From an uncultured Oscillospiraceae bacterium (lineage in GTDB: Bacteria; Bacillota; Clostridia; Oscillospirales; Ruminococcaceae): a stretch of 64,000 bases of DNA. The stretch is taken from the NCBI GenBank assembly GCA_934466455.1, contig CAKSLF010000007.1:24441-88440 (forward strand). The letters are read 5' to 3'. This document shows positions 8,426 to 15,931 of this stretch, piece by piece. Below the pieces are notes generated by a model. That model was not told where the DNA came from. It saw only the letters and a list, made by a program, of their open reading frames with translations, and did no database searches. Position numbers and translations under genes: made by a program. Every line of letters begins with the position of its first letter. Position 1 is the first letter of the stretch.

Positions 8426-8478
8426 TTGACAAGAATGGACTACCATTGTAGTATATAGATATAAACTACACAGGTAGT
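8426..8478 (+). promoter_or_regulatory. Promoter with two BlaI-type operators
   Basis: TTGACA at 8426-8431 and TAGTAT at 8449-8454, spaced 17 bases, form the promoter. Two dyads of the form ACTAC-N4-GTAGT lie at 8439-8452 and 8465-8478, centres 26 bp apart. One overlaps the -10 element and the other the start region. The TAC/GTA half-sites are those used by BlaI/MecI repressors, so the operon probably represses itself. Confidence 0.85.
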
Positions 8479-8496
8479 AAAAGGGAGGAAAACATT

Positions 8497-8874
8497 ATGA
8501 GCTATGAAATAAAACGCTTGCCGGAAAGCGAGCTTGAGGTGATGCTTGCGCTTTGGGATTGCGGCGGAGAAGCAACCAGAGCACAAATTGAAAAAAATCT
8601 TGAGGGCTTTAATTGGGCGGCAAATACAATAAATACATTTTTGGTAAGGCTTTGTGCAAAAAACTTTGTTTCCATGCGCAAAGAGGGAAAGACAAATTAC
8701 TATCTTCCGCTTATATCAAAAGAGGATTATCTTGCTTTTGAGAGTAAGGGAATGTTAAAAAGGTTCTTCGGAGGCTCCGTTTCAAGCTTTGTTGCGGCTT
8801 TTTCCGATGAAAATAAGCTTGATGAAAAGGAAATAGAGGAACTGCAGAGCCTTATTGACGAAATGAAGGGGTGA
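8497..8874 (+). CDS. BlaI/MecI/CopY-family transcriptional repressor
   Basis: A 125-residue winged-helix repressor. The first 75 residues carry the family pattern L-P-x-S-E-L-E-V-M-L-A-L-W, then the recognition-helix region T-I-N-T-F-L-V-R-L, then the wing ending in Y-Y-L-P-L-I. The C-terminal helices serve for dimerisation and are the part cleaved in classical BlaI systems. Start ATG follows GGGAGG. Two matching operators overlap its promoter. Its last codons overlap the start of the membrane peptidase gene in GTGA, the usual blaI-blaR1 coupling. No beta-lactamase gene lies nearby. Confidence 0.9.
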   Translation: MSYEIKRLPESELEVMLALWDCGGEATRAQIEKNLEGFNWAANTINTFLVRLCAKNFVSMRKEGKTNYYLPLISKEDYLAFESKGMLKRFFGGSVSSFVAAFSDENKLDEKEIEELQSLIDEMKG

Positions 8875-11800
8875 ATGCTTTGACAGAAAAATTTGTTTTC
8901 GCCCTTGCGGAAGTAAGTTTTGGAGTTTCCGTCGTTCTTATTGCCGTTTTTGCGCTCCTTCCTCTTATACACAAAAAATTCCGGGCAAAGTGGTGTTATT
9001 GGTTTTGGCTCATAATTGCCCTGCGGCTTATAATTCCGTTTAATATTCACCTTGATAATGCACCGATAAGGCTTTACAGAGAAGAAGCAAAAATCAGCTT
9101 GAGCATGCCGCTTTACGAAGAAGAGCAGGGCTTTGAGCACAAGAACTCCGGGGATAGTTTAGAACAAATACCCGCTGTGGAAGAAAGCCGGGCGGAACCT
9201 TCGGCTGCTTCGCCGCAAACTCCGCCGCAGAAAGCGGAGCAGAGCCAGACGGTAGTCAAAATAGACAAGACTGCGGCAATAAAGGTTGTTGCCGTAATTT
9301 GGGCTCTGGGAACGGCAATCTGCCTTGGTACGCAGCTTTGGAGCTATAAAAAATTTCTTGATTTTGTGCGCCGCTGGGCAATACCTGCAAAAAAAGAGCG
9401 CACAGTGGCAATATTCCAAAGCTGCTTAAAAGAATCCCGTGCGGGAATGAGGCTGTCTCTTGCGGTTTGTCCGGGGGTAGAAAGCCCTATGGTAACGGGA
9501 TTTTTTCAAACGGTGCTTCTTCTTCCGACGGAGGATTATTCCGAAGAACAGCTTGCAATGATAATCCGTCATGAGCTTGTACACTATAAACGCAAAGATA
9601 TAGCTTATAAAATGCTGCTTATGCTGGCGACGGCGGTACATTGGTTCAATCCGCTTGTTTGGATTATGCAAAACCAGGCAAACAAGGACCTTGAGCTTGC
9701 CTGTGACGAAGCCGCCACAGCCGGGATGGACGGAACGCAGCTTGCCGAATACGGAAAGACGCTGCTTTCCGTTGCGGCAAGAAAAAATTTTCGCCCGGCG
9801 GCATTCACAACCTGTTTTTACGAAAGGGAGGGCACTATGAAAAAGCGTATAAAAGGGCTTTTTGCGGGAAAAAAGCGCAGAGGAACCCTTGCGCTTTTGC
9901 TGGCGTTCGTTTTGGCTTTGGCAGCTTGCACCCTTGTGGCATGCAGCAAAAAGGAAACGGAGCAACCGCAAACCCATATCGAAACATTGGACGGTACCGA
10001 TTACGACCTGACCGATATAAACGAGGCGATTGGCTATGCCGTAAATAAGTCGGAAAAATCCGATGCGCAGTATTCCGTATGCGCATTCAAAATCCTTTAT
10101 GTAAACGAGGACGAAAGTATGGCAGAGGCTTATGTTTATAAAAAATGCTGCGGATTTTGCTATATAAACGATGCGCTGACGCTTTCTTCCGACGGCGAGG
10201 GTTTCGCTAAGCTGAATTTCAAAAAGACGGCTTCCGGCGAAAGCAGCGTTTATACAGTTGATGCAATTTCGGAAATTTCGGAAAGCGAACTTCCTCCGGA
10301 AGCAAAGGCGGCGGTTACTCCGGGTGTGGCAGAGGAGCTTTTGCGGGAGATAGAGCAGAACGCAAGGGCTTATGACAAAGGAAGAAGCACCGCCATACTC
10401 TTTGAAATGCCGGAGCTTAAAAATCTTCCGATAAGCGATACGGCGGCAGCACTTTTGCGGCAGGCAAATCCGGAATATCCGGACTGGATAGGAAGCATAG
10501 AGCGTGCTTTGGACGGAGAAGAAATCCGCTTTGAAACAATTTGGACCGAAAAATCAAAGGGCTGCGGAACGGTTGAATTTATCAAAACCGACGAAGCAAA
10601 AAACGAACTTTCCCACATTATATATTCCGTAAACGGAGATAAAGTGGAGCTTATCTCTCAAAAGAGCGACACAAAAAACGGCGAATCTTCGCCGTCCTCG
10701 GCAGAAAATACATCAAAGCCGCAGCAGAGCGATAGCGGAACATATAAGTATACCCTTTGCACAAATGAAGCGAATACCGTATTAAAGTCGGAAAATATAA
10801 AAGCAAAAACAGAAAAGGTGTATGCCGATTGGAAAAGCTATATGGAAAGCTATTTTGTGTCCGGCATGAACATAACAAGCTTTTCCGCATGGCAGCCGAA
10901 CGACCTGAAAAAACCGGTGGAGCTTACAAAGAATGATGTAAAAAGCATTATCGGCTTGCTTGCTTCGGTGAATATTTCGCCGAATACGCCGCCGAACGAC
11001 CCAAACCCGCCCACCGGCGGCGGTTGGCAGATAAGCTGGACGGATTCCTCCGGGGAGCAATATTATGCGTCTTATAACGGAAGGTATGTATACTTTATAA
11101 CCTCCGCCGACGGAGGCAAAGCTTCAATATATACGGAATCGGATGACGGCGGAATCGGCAACTATCTCTGGGCATTGGAGTTCAGTAAAACCCATAACGC
11201 AGCTGCCGTGCTAAAGAAAAACAGCTTCTACTGCGGAGAAAAAATAACCGCAATTTATGCGGTTGACGGCGAAAACGCAGCCTTCGTTCAGGTTGCGGAC
11301 AGCGACTTTGTTCTTGCTGCGGCTTGGCTTAAAAATACGGTTATGCAGAAAAGTTGGCACGACGAAACCGAAAAATCATTTTTAATTGTTACAGAAAACG
11401 ATAAATATACCGTTTGGCTTGAGGAAACGGCTCCGGAATATGTTTTTGATCTTTGGCAAAATACCGTCAAAAGCGGAACAAAACTTGCCCGCTGGCTTGC
11501 GTATATGAGCCCCGCAAAGGTGGAAAGCATCGTTTATGTGGGAAGCATATACCCGGAAAACGAAGACGGCTTTAAAAATGCAAGTTGGTACAGCGCAAAA
11601 GCCGTCGCCGAATACGGCGAGGATACGGTTTCTGCGGAGGTGCTTAAAGTTGCGGAATATCTGCAAAAGAACACCGCAGTTAAGAAAACCGTAAGCACGA
11701 CCGACGGATTTACCGAAGACGGTATGAGATGGGGAATGACATTGAAATTTACAACAGGAGTATCCTATAATCTTAAATACTGCGGAAAATCCCTTGAAGT

Positions 11801-11918
11801 TTATACAAGCGACCTTGACAGAACAATTTATTATGAAGTAGATACTTCCTTCGGAAAAGGCGTTGCAAAGCTTATCTATTCGCTTAAAACAAGCGAGCTT
11901 AACCCATATATGGGATGA
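8871..11918 (+). CDS. BlaR1-like M56 membrane metallopeptidase with very long ectodomain
   Basis: A 1015-residue sensor-protease. The N-terminal part has hydrophobic segments near residues 10-30, 38-55 and 135-153. A zinc peptidase domain follows, with H-E-L-V-H at about 234-238 and a downstream glutamate in L-E-L-A-C-D-E. A fourth membrane segment lies around 340-357 and ends in a cysteine-containing lipobox-like stretch. The remaining 650 or so residues are predicted extracellular and match no penicillin-binding sensor domain I recognise; no SxxK/SxN/KTG set is apparent. GTG at 8871 overlaps the repressor stop. By analogy an external signal would activate the peptidase to cleave the repressor. 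The ligand is unknown, and beta-lactam sensing should not be assumed. Confidence 0.85.
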   Translation: MNALTEKFVFALAEVSFGVSVVLIAVFALLPLIHKKFRAKWCYWFWLIIALRLIIPFNIHLDNAPIRLYREEAKISLSMPLYEEEQGFEHKNSGDSLEQIPAVEESRAEPSAASPQTPPQKAEQSQTVVKIDKTAAIKVVAVIWALGTAICLGTQLWSYKKFLDFVRRWAIPAKKERTVAIFQSCLKESRAGMRLSLAVCPGVESPMVTGFFQTVLLLPTEDYSEEQLAMIIRHELVHYKRKDIAYKMLLMLATAVHWFNPLVWIMQNQANKDLELACDEAATAGMDGTQLAEYGKTLLSVAARKNFRPAAFTTCFYEREGTMKKRIKGLFAGKKRRGTLALLLAFVLALAACTLVACSKKETEQPQTHIETLDGTDYDLTDINEAIGYAVNKSEKSDAQYSVCAFKILYVNEDESMAEAYVYKKCCGFCYINDALTLSSDGEGFAKLNFKKTASGESSVYTVDAISEISESELPPEAKAAVTPGVAEELLREIEQNARAYDKGRSTAILFEMPELKNLPISDTAAALLRQANPEYPDWIGSIERALDGEEIRFETIWTEKSKGCGTVEFIKTDEAKNELSHIIYSVNGDKVELISQKSDTKNGESSPSSAENTSKPQQSDSGTYKYTLCTNEANTVLKSENIKAKTEKVYADWKSYMESYFVSGMNITSFSAWQPNDLKKPVELTKNDVKSIIGLLASVNISPNTPPNDPNPPTGGGWQISWTDSSGEQYYASYNGRYVYFITSADGGKASIYTESDDGGIGNYLWALEFSKTHNAAAVLKKNSFYCGEKITAIYAVDGENAAFVQVADSDFVLAAAWLKNTVMQKSWHDETEKSFLIVTENDKYTVWLEETAPEYVFDLWQNTVKSGTKLARWLAYMSPAKVESIVYVGSIYPENEDGFKNASWYSAKAVAEYGEDTVSAEVLKVAEYLQKNTAVKKTVSTTDGFTEDGMRWGMTLKFTTGVSYNLKYCGKSLEVYTSDLDRTIYYEVDTSFGKGVAKLIYSLKTSELNPYMG

Positions 11919-12018
11919 TAAAAAGTGATGCTCAAAAGCCGGCTTTGCCGAAGAAAATAATCGACTTTGACTTGATACGAATATAACAAAAACTCCCCAT
12001 ACAGACTATTCCGTCTAT

Positions 12019-12258
12019 GTGAGTTACGATAACAAAACAGAAAAGGCCGATACCGTCAAAAACAGCAGTTATCTTTGTTTTAATATGAAAGGTAGCGGGA
12101 CGGTTACAATAGTGCCGGAAAAAGCACCTATGTGGGAAGTTTATGCCATAGGCGGCAGTGCAGCGGCGGTTTTAATAATTGCACTTGTAACGGTTATCTG
12201 TATAAGTCACAGCAAAAAAAAGAAAAAACAGCGCATCGCTGCCGGAAACAAAGCATAA
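12019..12258 (+). pseudogene. Remnant of a surface protein gene (C-terminal part)
   Basis: A 79-codon open frame starting at GTG with no ribosome site. The coherent sequence extends about ten codons upstream of the GTG before meeting a stop, which suggests the end of a longer protein whose front is lost. The product has a short extracellular-looking stretch, one strong membrane helix (about residues 42-62) and a lysine-rich cytoplasmic end, the topology of a membrane-anchored surface protein. It could alternatively be a small expressed membrane protein. It lies between the M56 gene and a terminator. Confidence 0.4.
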
Positions 12259-12303
12259 AATAAAATCCTGTGTTCGCTTTAAGCACGGGATTTGTTTATA
12301 CAA

Positions 12304-12338
12304 AAAATAGCACGGAGCAAAAAGCTCCGTGCTATTTT
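12304..12338. terminator. Bidirectional intrinsic terminator
   Basis: Perfect 15-bp inverted repeat (12304-12318 and 12324-12338) with a five-A loop, rich in T on the distal side of both strands. It closes the rightward blaI/M56 region. Confidence 0.85.
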
Positions 12339-12359
12339 AATCGCTTTACAATGCTTCCT

Positions 12360-12392
12360 AAAAAGTTCCCTGCTCCAAGCGGAGCAGGGAAC
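12360..12392 (-). terminator. Terminator of hppA
   Basis: A 12-bp inverted repeat (12365-12376 and 12381-12392) with a four-base loop. On the minus strand it is followed by a short T run, 15 bases beyond the hppA stop. Confidence 0.8.
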
Positions 12393-12406
12393 CAGCTCAA
12401 ATTAAA

Positions 12407-14446
12407 TTACTTGAGGAAAAGGGGAAGGAATACAACGGATACAATGGTCATGAGCTTAATGAGAATGTTAAGGGAAGGACCGGAGGTATCTTTGAAGGGG
12501 TCGCCGACGGTGTCGCCGACAACGGCTGCTTTGTGCTGCTCGGAGCCTTTGCCGCCGTTATGACCGGTTTCGATGTATTTCTTTGCGTTATCCCATGCGC
12601 CGCCTGCGTTGGACATGGTGATTGCCATAAGAACGCCGGTTACAAGAGAGCCCGCAAGAAGTCCGCCGAGAGCCTCGGTGCCAAGGATAAGACCAACGGC
12701 GATAGGGCTTACAACAGCGATAATACCGGGCAGAAGCATCTCTTTAAGAGCAGCGGAAGTGGAAATATCAACGCATTTTGCATAGTCGGGCTTCTGAGTG
12801 CCTTCCATAATGCCGGGGAACTCATGGAACTGGCGGCGAACCTCTTCGATCATCTGGTTTGCGGCTTTACCAACGGAGTTCATGGTCATTGCGCTGAAGA
12901 GCATGGGGAGCATACCGCCGATGAGCATACCGGCAACAACGCTCGGGTTAAGAAGGTCGATTTTGTCAAGGCTTGCAATCTGGGAATAGGATACGAAGAG
13001 TGCAAGAGCGGTAAGAGCTGCGGAACCAACGGCAAAGCCTTTGCCGACAGCGGCAGTGGTGTTACCGACGGAGTCAAGAGTATCGGTGATGTCACGGACT
13101 TCTTCGGGAAGCTCGCTCATCTCTGCAATACCGCCGGCATTGTCGGAGATAGGACCGTATGCGTCAACGGCAATAACGGTACCGGTGGTGGAAAGCATAC
13201 CGACAGCGGCGATTGCGATTCCGTAAAGACCAAAGAAATAATAAGCACCGAGAATACCTACCGCAATAAGAAGAAGCGGGAAAACAGTGGAGGTAAGACC
13301 GGTTGCAAAGCCGCTGATAATGCAGGTGGCTGCGCCGGTTTCGCACTGGTTTGCAATCTCTTTAACGGGCTTATAGTCGCCGGAGGTGTAGTATTCGGTG
13401 ATTTTACCGATTGCTACGCCGACAACAAGTCCGATAACAACAGCGATAAATGCGCCCATGTTTTTGAAGAAGACATCGCTGAGGAAGTATGCCGCAACAA
13501 TAACAATGGCGGAGCTGATGTAAGTACCGAGGTTAAGCTGTTTTGCGGGGTTTGCGGTTTTTCCGTTTACAAAGAATACTGCAATTACGGAAGCAATGAT
13601 GCCGATTGCAGCAAGGAAAAGCGGGAAGAGGGAGCCGTCAACAGGATCAAGGGCAACTTCGCCGAGGAAACCGCTCTGGATCGTAGGAATTGCGATTGCA
13701 AGGGTTATTGCGGAAACGATAGAGCCAACATAGGACTCGAAAAGGTCGGAGCCCATACCTGCAACATCGCCGACATTGTCGCCGACATTATCTGCAATAA
13801 CAGCGGGGTTTCTGGGGTCGTCTTCCGGAATACCGGCTTCAACCTTACCTACAAGGTCTGCGCCGACATCCGCTGCTTTGGTATAGATACCGCCGCCAAC
13901 ACGGCCGAACAATGCAACAGAGGAAGCACCAAGACCGAATCCGGTGATGATAGAAGCGCACTGGTCAAGGGTGATATTGGCAAAAATGCCGGTATCGAGG
14001 TGGCAGATGATGAATACAACGCTGACACCGAGAAGACCAAGACCGACAACGCAAAGACCCATAACGGCACCGCCGCGGAATGCTATTTTAAGAGCAGTGG
14101 GCATACCGCTTTTGTTTGCGGCATTGGTGGTGCGGACATTGGCGTCGGTGGCGGTCTTCATGCCGATAAAGCCGGCAAGAATGGAGAAGGTTGCGCCGAA
14201 TACAAAAGCAATGGCGGAACCCCAACCAATGAAGAAACCGACGATAAGGAAAAGAACTGCAACAAAGATGGCAACCATTTTATATTCGCGGCCAAGGAAA
14301 GCCATGGCACCTACACGAATATAGCCGGAGATTTCTTTCATCCTGTCATTGCCTTCGTCCTGTTTTGAGATCCATGCTTTAAGAACAAGGGCCACAATAA
14401 GGGCGATGACACCGATAACAGGAACAGCGTAGAGCAGATTTTGCAT
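12407..14446 (-). CDS. hppA: Membrane-bound ion-translocating pyrophosphatase, K+-dependent type
   Basis: Hydrolyses cytoplasmic pyrophosphate and pumps H+ or Na+ across the membrane. The protein has 679 residues and about 16 membrane segments. The substrate-binding motif set is complete: G-A-D-L-V-G-K-V-E followed by D-N-V-G-D-N-V-G-D, then D-A-Y-G-P-I-S-D-N-A-G-G, then S-N-A-G-G-A-W-D-N-A-K-K, with D-T-V-G-D-P-F-K-D-T near the end. The segment G-N-T-T-A-A-V-G-K-G has Ala where K+-independent enzymes have Lys, so K+ dependence is expected. Whether H+ or Na+ is pumped cannot be decided here. It is monocistronic, with its own promoter and terminator. Confidence 0.96.
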   Translation of the reverse strand: MQNLLYAVPVIGVIALIVALVLKAWISKQDEGNDRMKEISGYIRVGAMAFLGREYKMVAIFVAVLFLIVGFFIGWGSAIAFVFGATFSILAGFIGMKTATDANVRTTNAANKSGMPTALKIAFRGGAVMGLCVVGLGLLGVSVVFIICHLDTGIFANITLDQCASIITGFGLGASSVALFGRVGGGIYTKAADVGADLVGKVEAGIPEDDPRNPAVIADNVGDNVGDVAGMGSDLFESYVGSIVSAITLAIAIPTIQSGFLGEVALDPVDGSLFPLFLAAIGIIASVIAVFFVNGKTANPAKQLNLGTYISSAIVIVAAYFLSDVFFKNMGAFIAVVIGLVVGVAIGKITEYYTSGDYKPVKEIANQCETGAATCIISGFATGLTSTVFPLLLIAVGILGAYYFFGLYGIAIAAVGMLSTTGTVIAVDAYGPISDNAGGIAEMSELPEEVRDITDTLDSVGNTTAAVGKGFAVGSAALTALALFVSYSQIASLDKIDLLNPSVVAGMLIGGMLPMLFSAMTMNSVGKAANQMIEEVRRQFHEFPGIMEGTQKPDYAKCVDISTSAALKEMLLPGIIAVVSPIAVGLILGTEALGGLLAGSLVTGVLMAITMSNAGGAWDNAKKYIETGHNGGKGSEQHKAAVVGDTVGDPFKDTSGPSLNILIKLMTIVSVVFLPLFLK

Positions 14447-14517
14447 AATGCTTGTTTCACTCCTGTTCGTGAAAATTGTTTTTTGGGCAAAAGCCCAATG
14501 TTGTGATTCAACATCTT

Positions 14518-14547
14518 ATTATATATACTCTTATAATAATAAGTCAA
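14518..14547 (-). promoter_or_regulatory. Promoter of hppA
   Basis: On the minus strand TTGACT (14542-14547) and TATAAT (14518-14523) are separated by 18 bases, about 70 bases before the hppA start codon. Confidence 0.7.
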
Positions 14548-14765
14548 TAGAATTTTCAAATTTTATTCATAATTTTTTTAAGAGCATACGCAACGGGAAA
14601 GTGCCTTTTGAATCCGCAACTGTGCAATGTGCAAAAAACAACGGCATAATTTATGTTTATTCTGCCCAAAAATAAGAATTTGAATTTTCAAACGAAGTGG
14701 TCAATTTAGTGAATTGCCCAAATGGTGTGAAATATTGAACGATTTGCTGTAAAAAACGACAAATT
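14548..14765. other. AT-rich spacer between spoIIR and hppA
   Basis: Together with the hppA leader this makes a 319-base stretch without a gene. Beyond the hppA promoter and a small GGGC-TTTT-GCCC hairpin in the leader (about 14485-14496) I see no convincing ORF, terminator or riboswitch. An open frame on the plus strand at 14448-14675 has no ribosome site. Confidence 0.4.
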
Positions 14766-15404
14766 TTATTTTGCGGCACGAAAATGCTTCAGCTTTTCCA
14801 ACCATTCAAGAAGAGCAAACCGTATTTCAAAGCCATCTCCGGCTACAAATTTAGCATTATCGCCGTATTTTGCAATAGCGTCCTCCGCTCCGGGAATACA
14901 AAGGGGAGGATACATAACGCACCACCAGTTGTGCCCTTCGCCCGCACCGATAATTATGCGCACTGCGTCATAATCTCCGGCGGGCAGGGTAAAGCCGTCG
15001 TAAGTACGGGTTTCAAACCACATATTTGTGATTTCAACGGAAACGGAGTAATCCGCTCCGTTTTCCGCAATAACCTCCTCCGCAGCGGCTTTTATGTCGT
15101 TTGCGGAATATTTTGCAAGTGCTTCTGCGTCGGTTTTGCCGGCTGCCTCCGCAAAAAGCTCGCCGGTAAGCTCAAGAACCCGGTCGCGAACCTTCAGCTT
15201 TAGCTGTTGGTCAAATTCACTGTCGGAATTTGCTATTATATGCAGGCGCAGCGTATCTGTTTTTACCTGTGTGCTTGCAGAAACGGCACGCCGAACTCCC
15301 GCCGTTGCCATAGTAAATATAAGTCCGGCAAGAACAATGCTTTCAATGGCGTGCAGTCTGCTGTTTTTTTCGTTGTGAAATGTTCTGAAGTGAAAAAAGC
15401 TCAT
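14766..15404 (-). CDS. spoIIR: Stage II sporulation protein R
   Basis: Forespore-secreted signal that triggers SpoIIGA to process pro-sigma-E in the mother cell. The 212-residue product has an N-terminal membrane/export segment (about residues 17-37). Then comes the family core L-R-L-H-I-I-A-N-S-D-S-x3-D-Q-x-L-K-L-K-V-R-D, and later G-D-Y-D-A-V-R-I-I-I-G and N-W-W-C-V-M-Y-P-P-L-C. This fits full-length SpoIIR and shows that the organism belongs to an endospore-forming lineage. It is downstream of the GNAT gene after a 53-base gap; a forespore promoter in that gap is likely but I could not identify one. Confidence 0.93.
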   Translation of the reverse strand: MSFFHFRTFHNEKNSRLHAIESIVLAGLIFTMATAGVRRAVSASTQVKTDTLRLHIIANSDSEFDQQLKLKVRDRVLELTGELFAEAAGKTDAEALAKYSANDIKAAAEEVIAENGADYSVSVEITNMWFETRTYDGFTLPAGDYDAVRIIIGAGEGHNWWCVMYPPLCIPGAEDAIAKYGDNAKFVAGDGFEIRFALLEWLEKLKHFRAAK

Positions 15405-15457
15405 AAAAAACCGCCTTTACTTTTTTATGCAGAAAGTATCGGCGGAAAATTTTGGTT

Positions 15458-15922
15458 TTATTCACTTTTAAGGCGACGGCGATACATTCTTGAAATTTCG
15501 CCGTCGTTTTCTTCTACATCACAAAAATACTCAAAACCGCATTTTTCGTAAAAATCCGTGTGGTCGGTTATAAGGTATATGTTTTCAAATCCAAAGCTGC
15601 CCATATCACGGCAAACAAAGTCGAGCATCATTTTTGCAACGCCTTTTTTACGGTGCTCCGGCTCTACAAAAACTGCGCAGATGTTTGGCGAAAGGTCGGT
15701 GCGCTTGTGGAAATCGTTTGCTATAACGCCAAGCCCTGCGGCAATATTGCCGCCATCGTCAAACACGAGATACCACTGCGGCACCGGGGCTTTGCCCGCC
15801 AAACATTCGGAAATACTTTCCTCATACGCCTTTTTAGGAATGTGCCATTTTGAACTGAACCATTCTGTGGCGGCGGAGTAAAGCTCCGGTCGGTTTCTTA
15901 TAAGAACAATATTATAATCCAT
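15458..15922 (-). CDS. GNAT family N-acetyltransferase
   Basis: A 154-residue acetyl-CoA-dependent acyltransferase of unknown substrate. The acetyl-CoA binding region is visible as A-V-F-V-E-P-E-H-R-K-K-G-V-A-K-M-M-L-D-F, the V-x-x-x-x-R-x-x-G-x-A pattern of motif A. The C-terminal F-Y-E-K-C-G-F motif precedes the last strands. An N-terminal W-F-S-S-K-W-H-I-P segment with tryptophans is common in a subgroup of clostridial GNATs. The start ATG at 15922 lies ten bases after the ispE stop behind GAGGAG, so it is probably cotranscribed with the fusion gene upstream. Confidence 0.82.
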   Translation of the reverse strand: MDYNIVLIRNRPELYSAATEWFSSKWHIPKKAYEESISECLAGKAPVPQWYLVFDDGGNIAAGLGVIANDFHKRTDLSPNICAVFVEPEHRKKGVAKMMLDFVCRDMGSFGFENIYLITDHTDFYEKCGFEYFCDVEENDGEISRMYRRRLKSE

Positions 15923-15931
15923 ATAAACTCC

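Noticed and set aside
12304..12392. Two perfect inverted repeats considered as insertion-sequence ends
   Set aside because: They have terminator loops and T tracts, different sequences from each other, and no transposase between them.
12533..14368. 611-codon open frame on the plus strand opposite hppA
   Set aside because: Its translation is low-complexity (Gly/Asn/Cys/Asp-rich) and mirrors the conserved hppA frame; it has no ribosome site or domain. It is a by-product of the codon bias of the pyrophosphatase.
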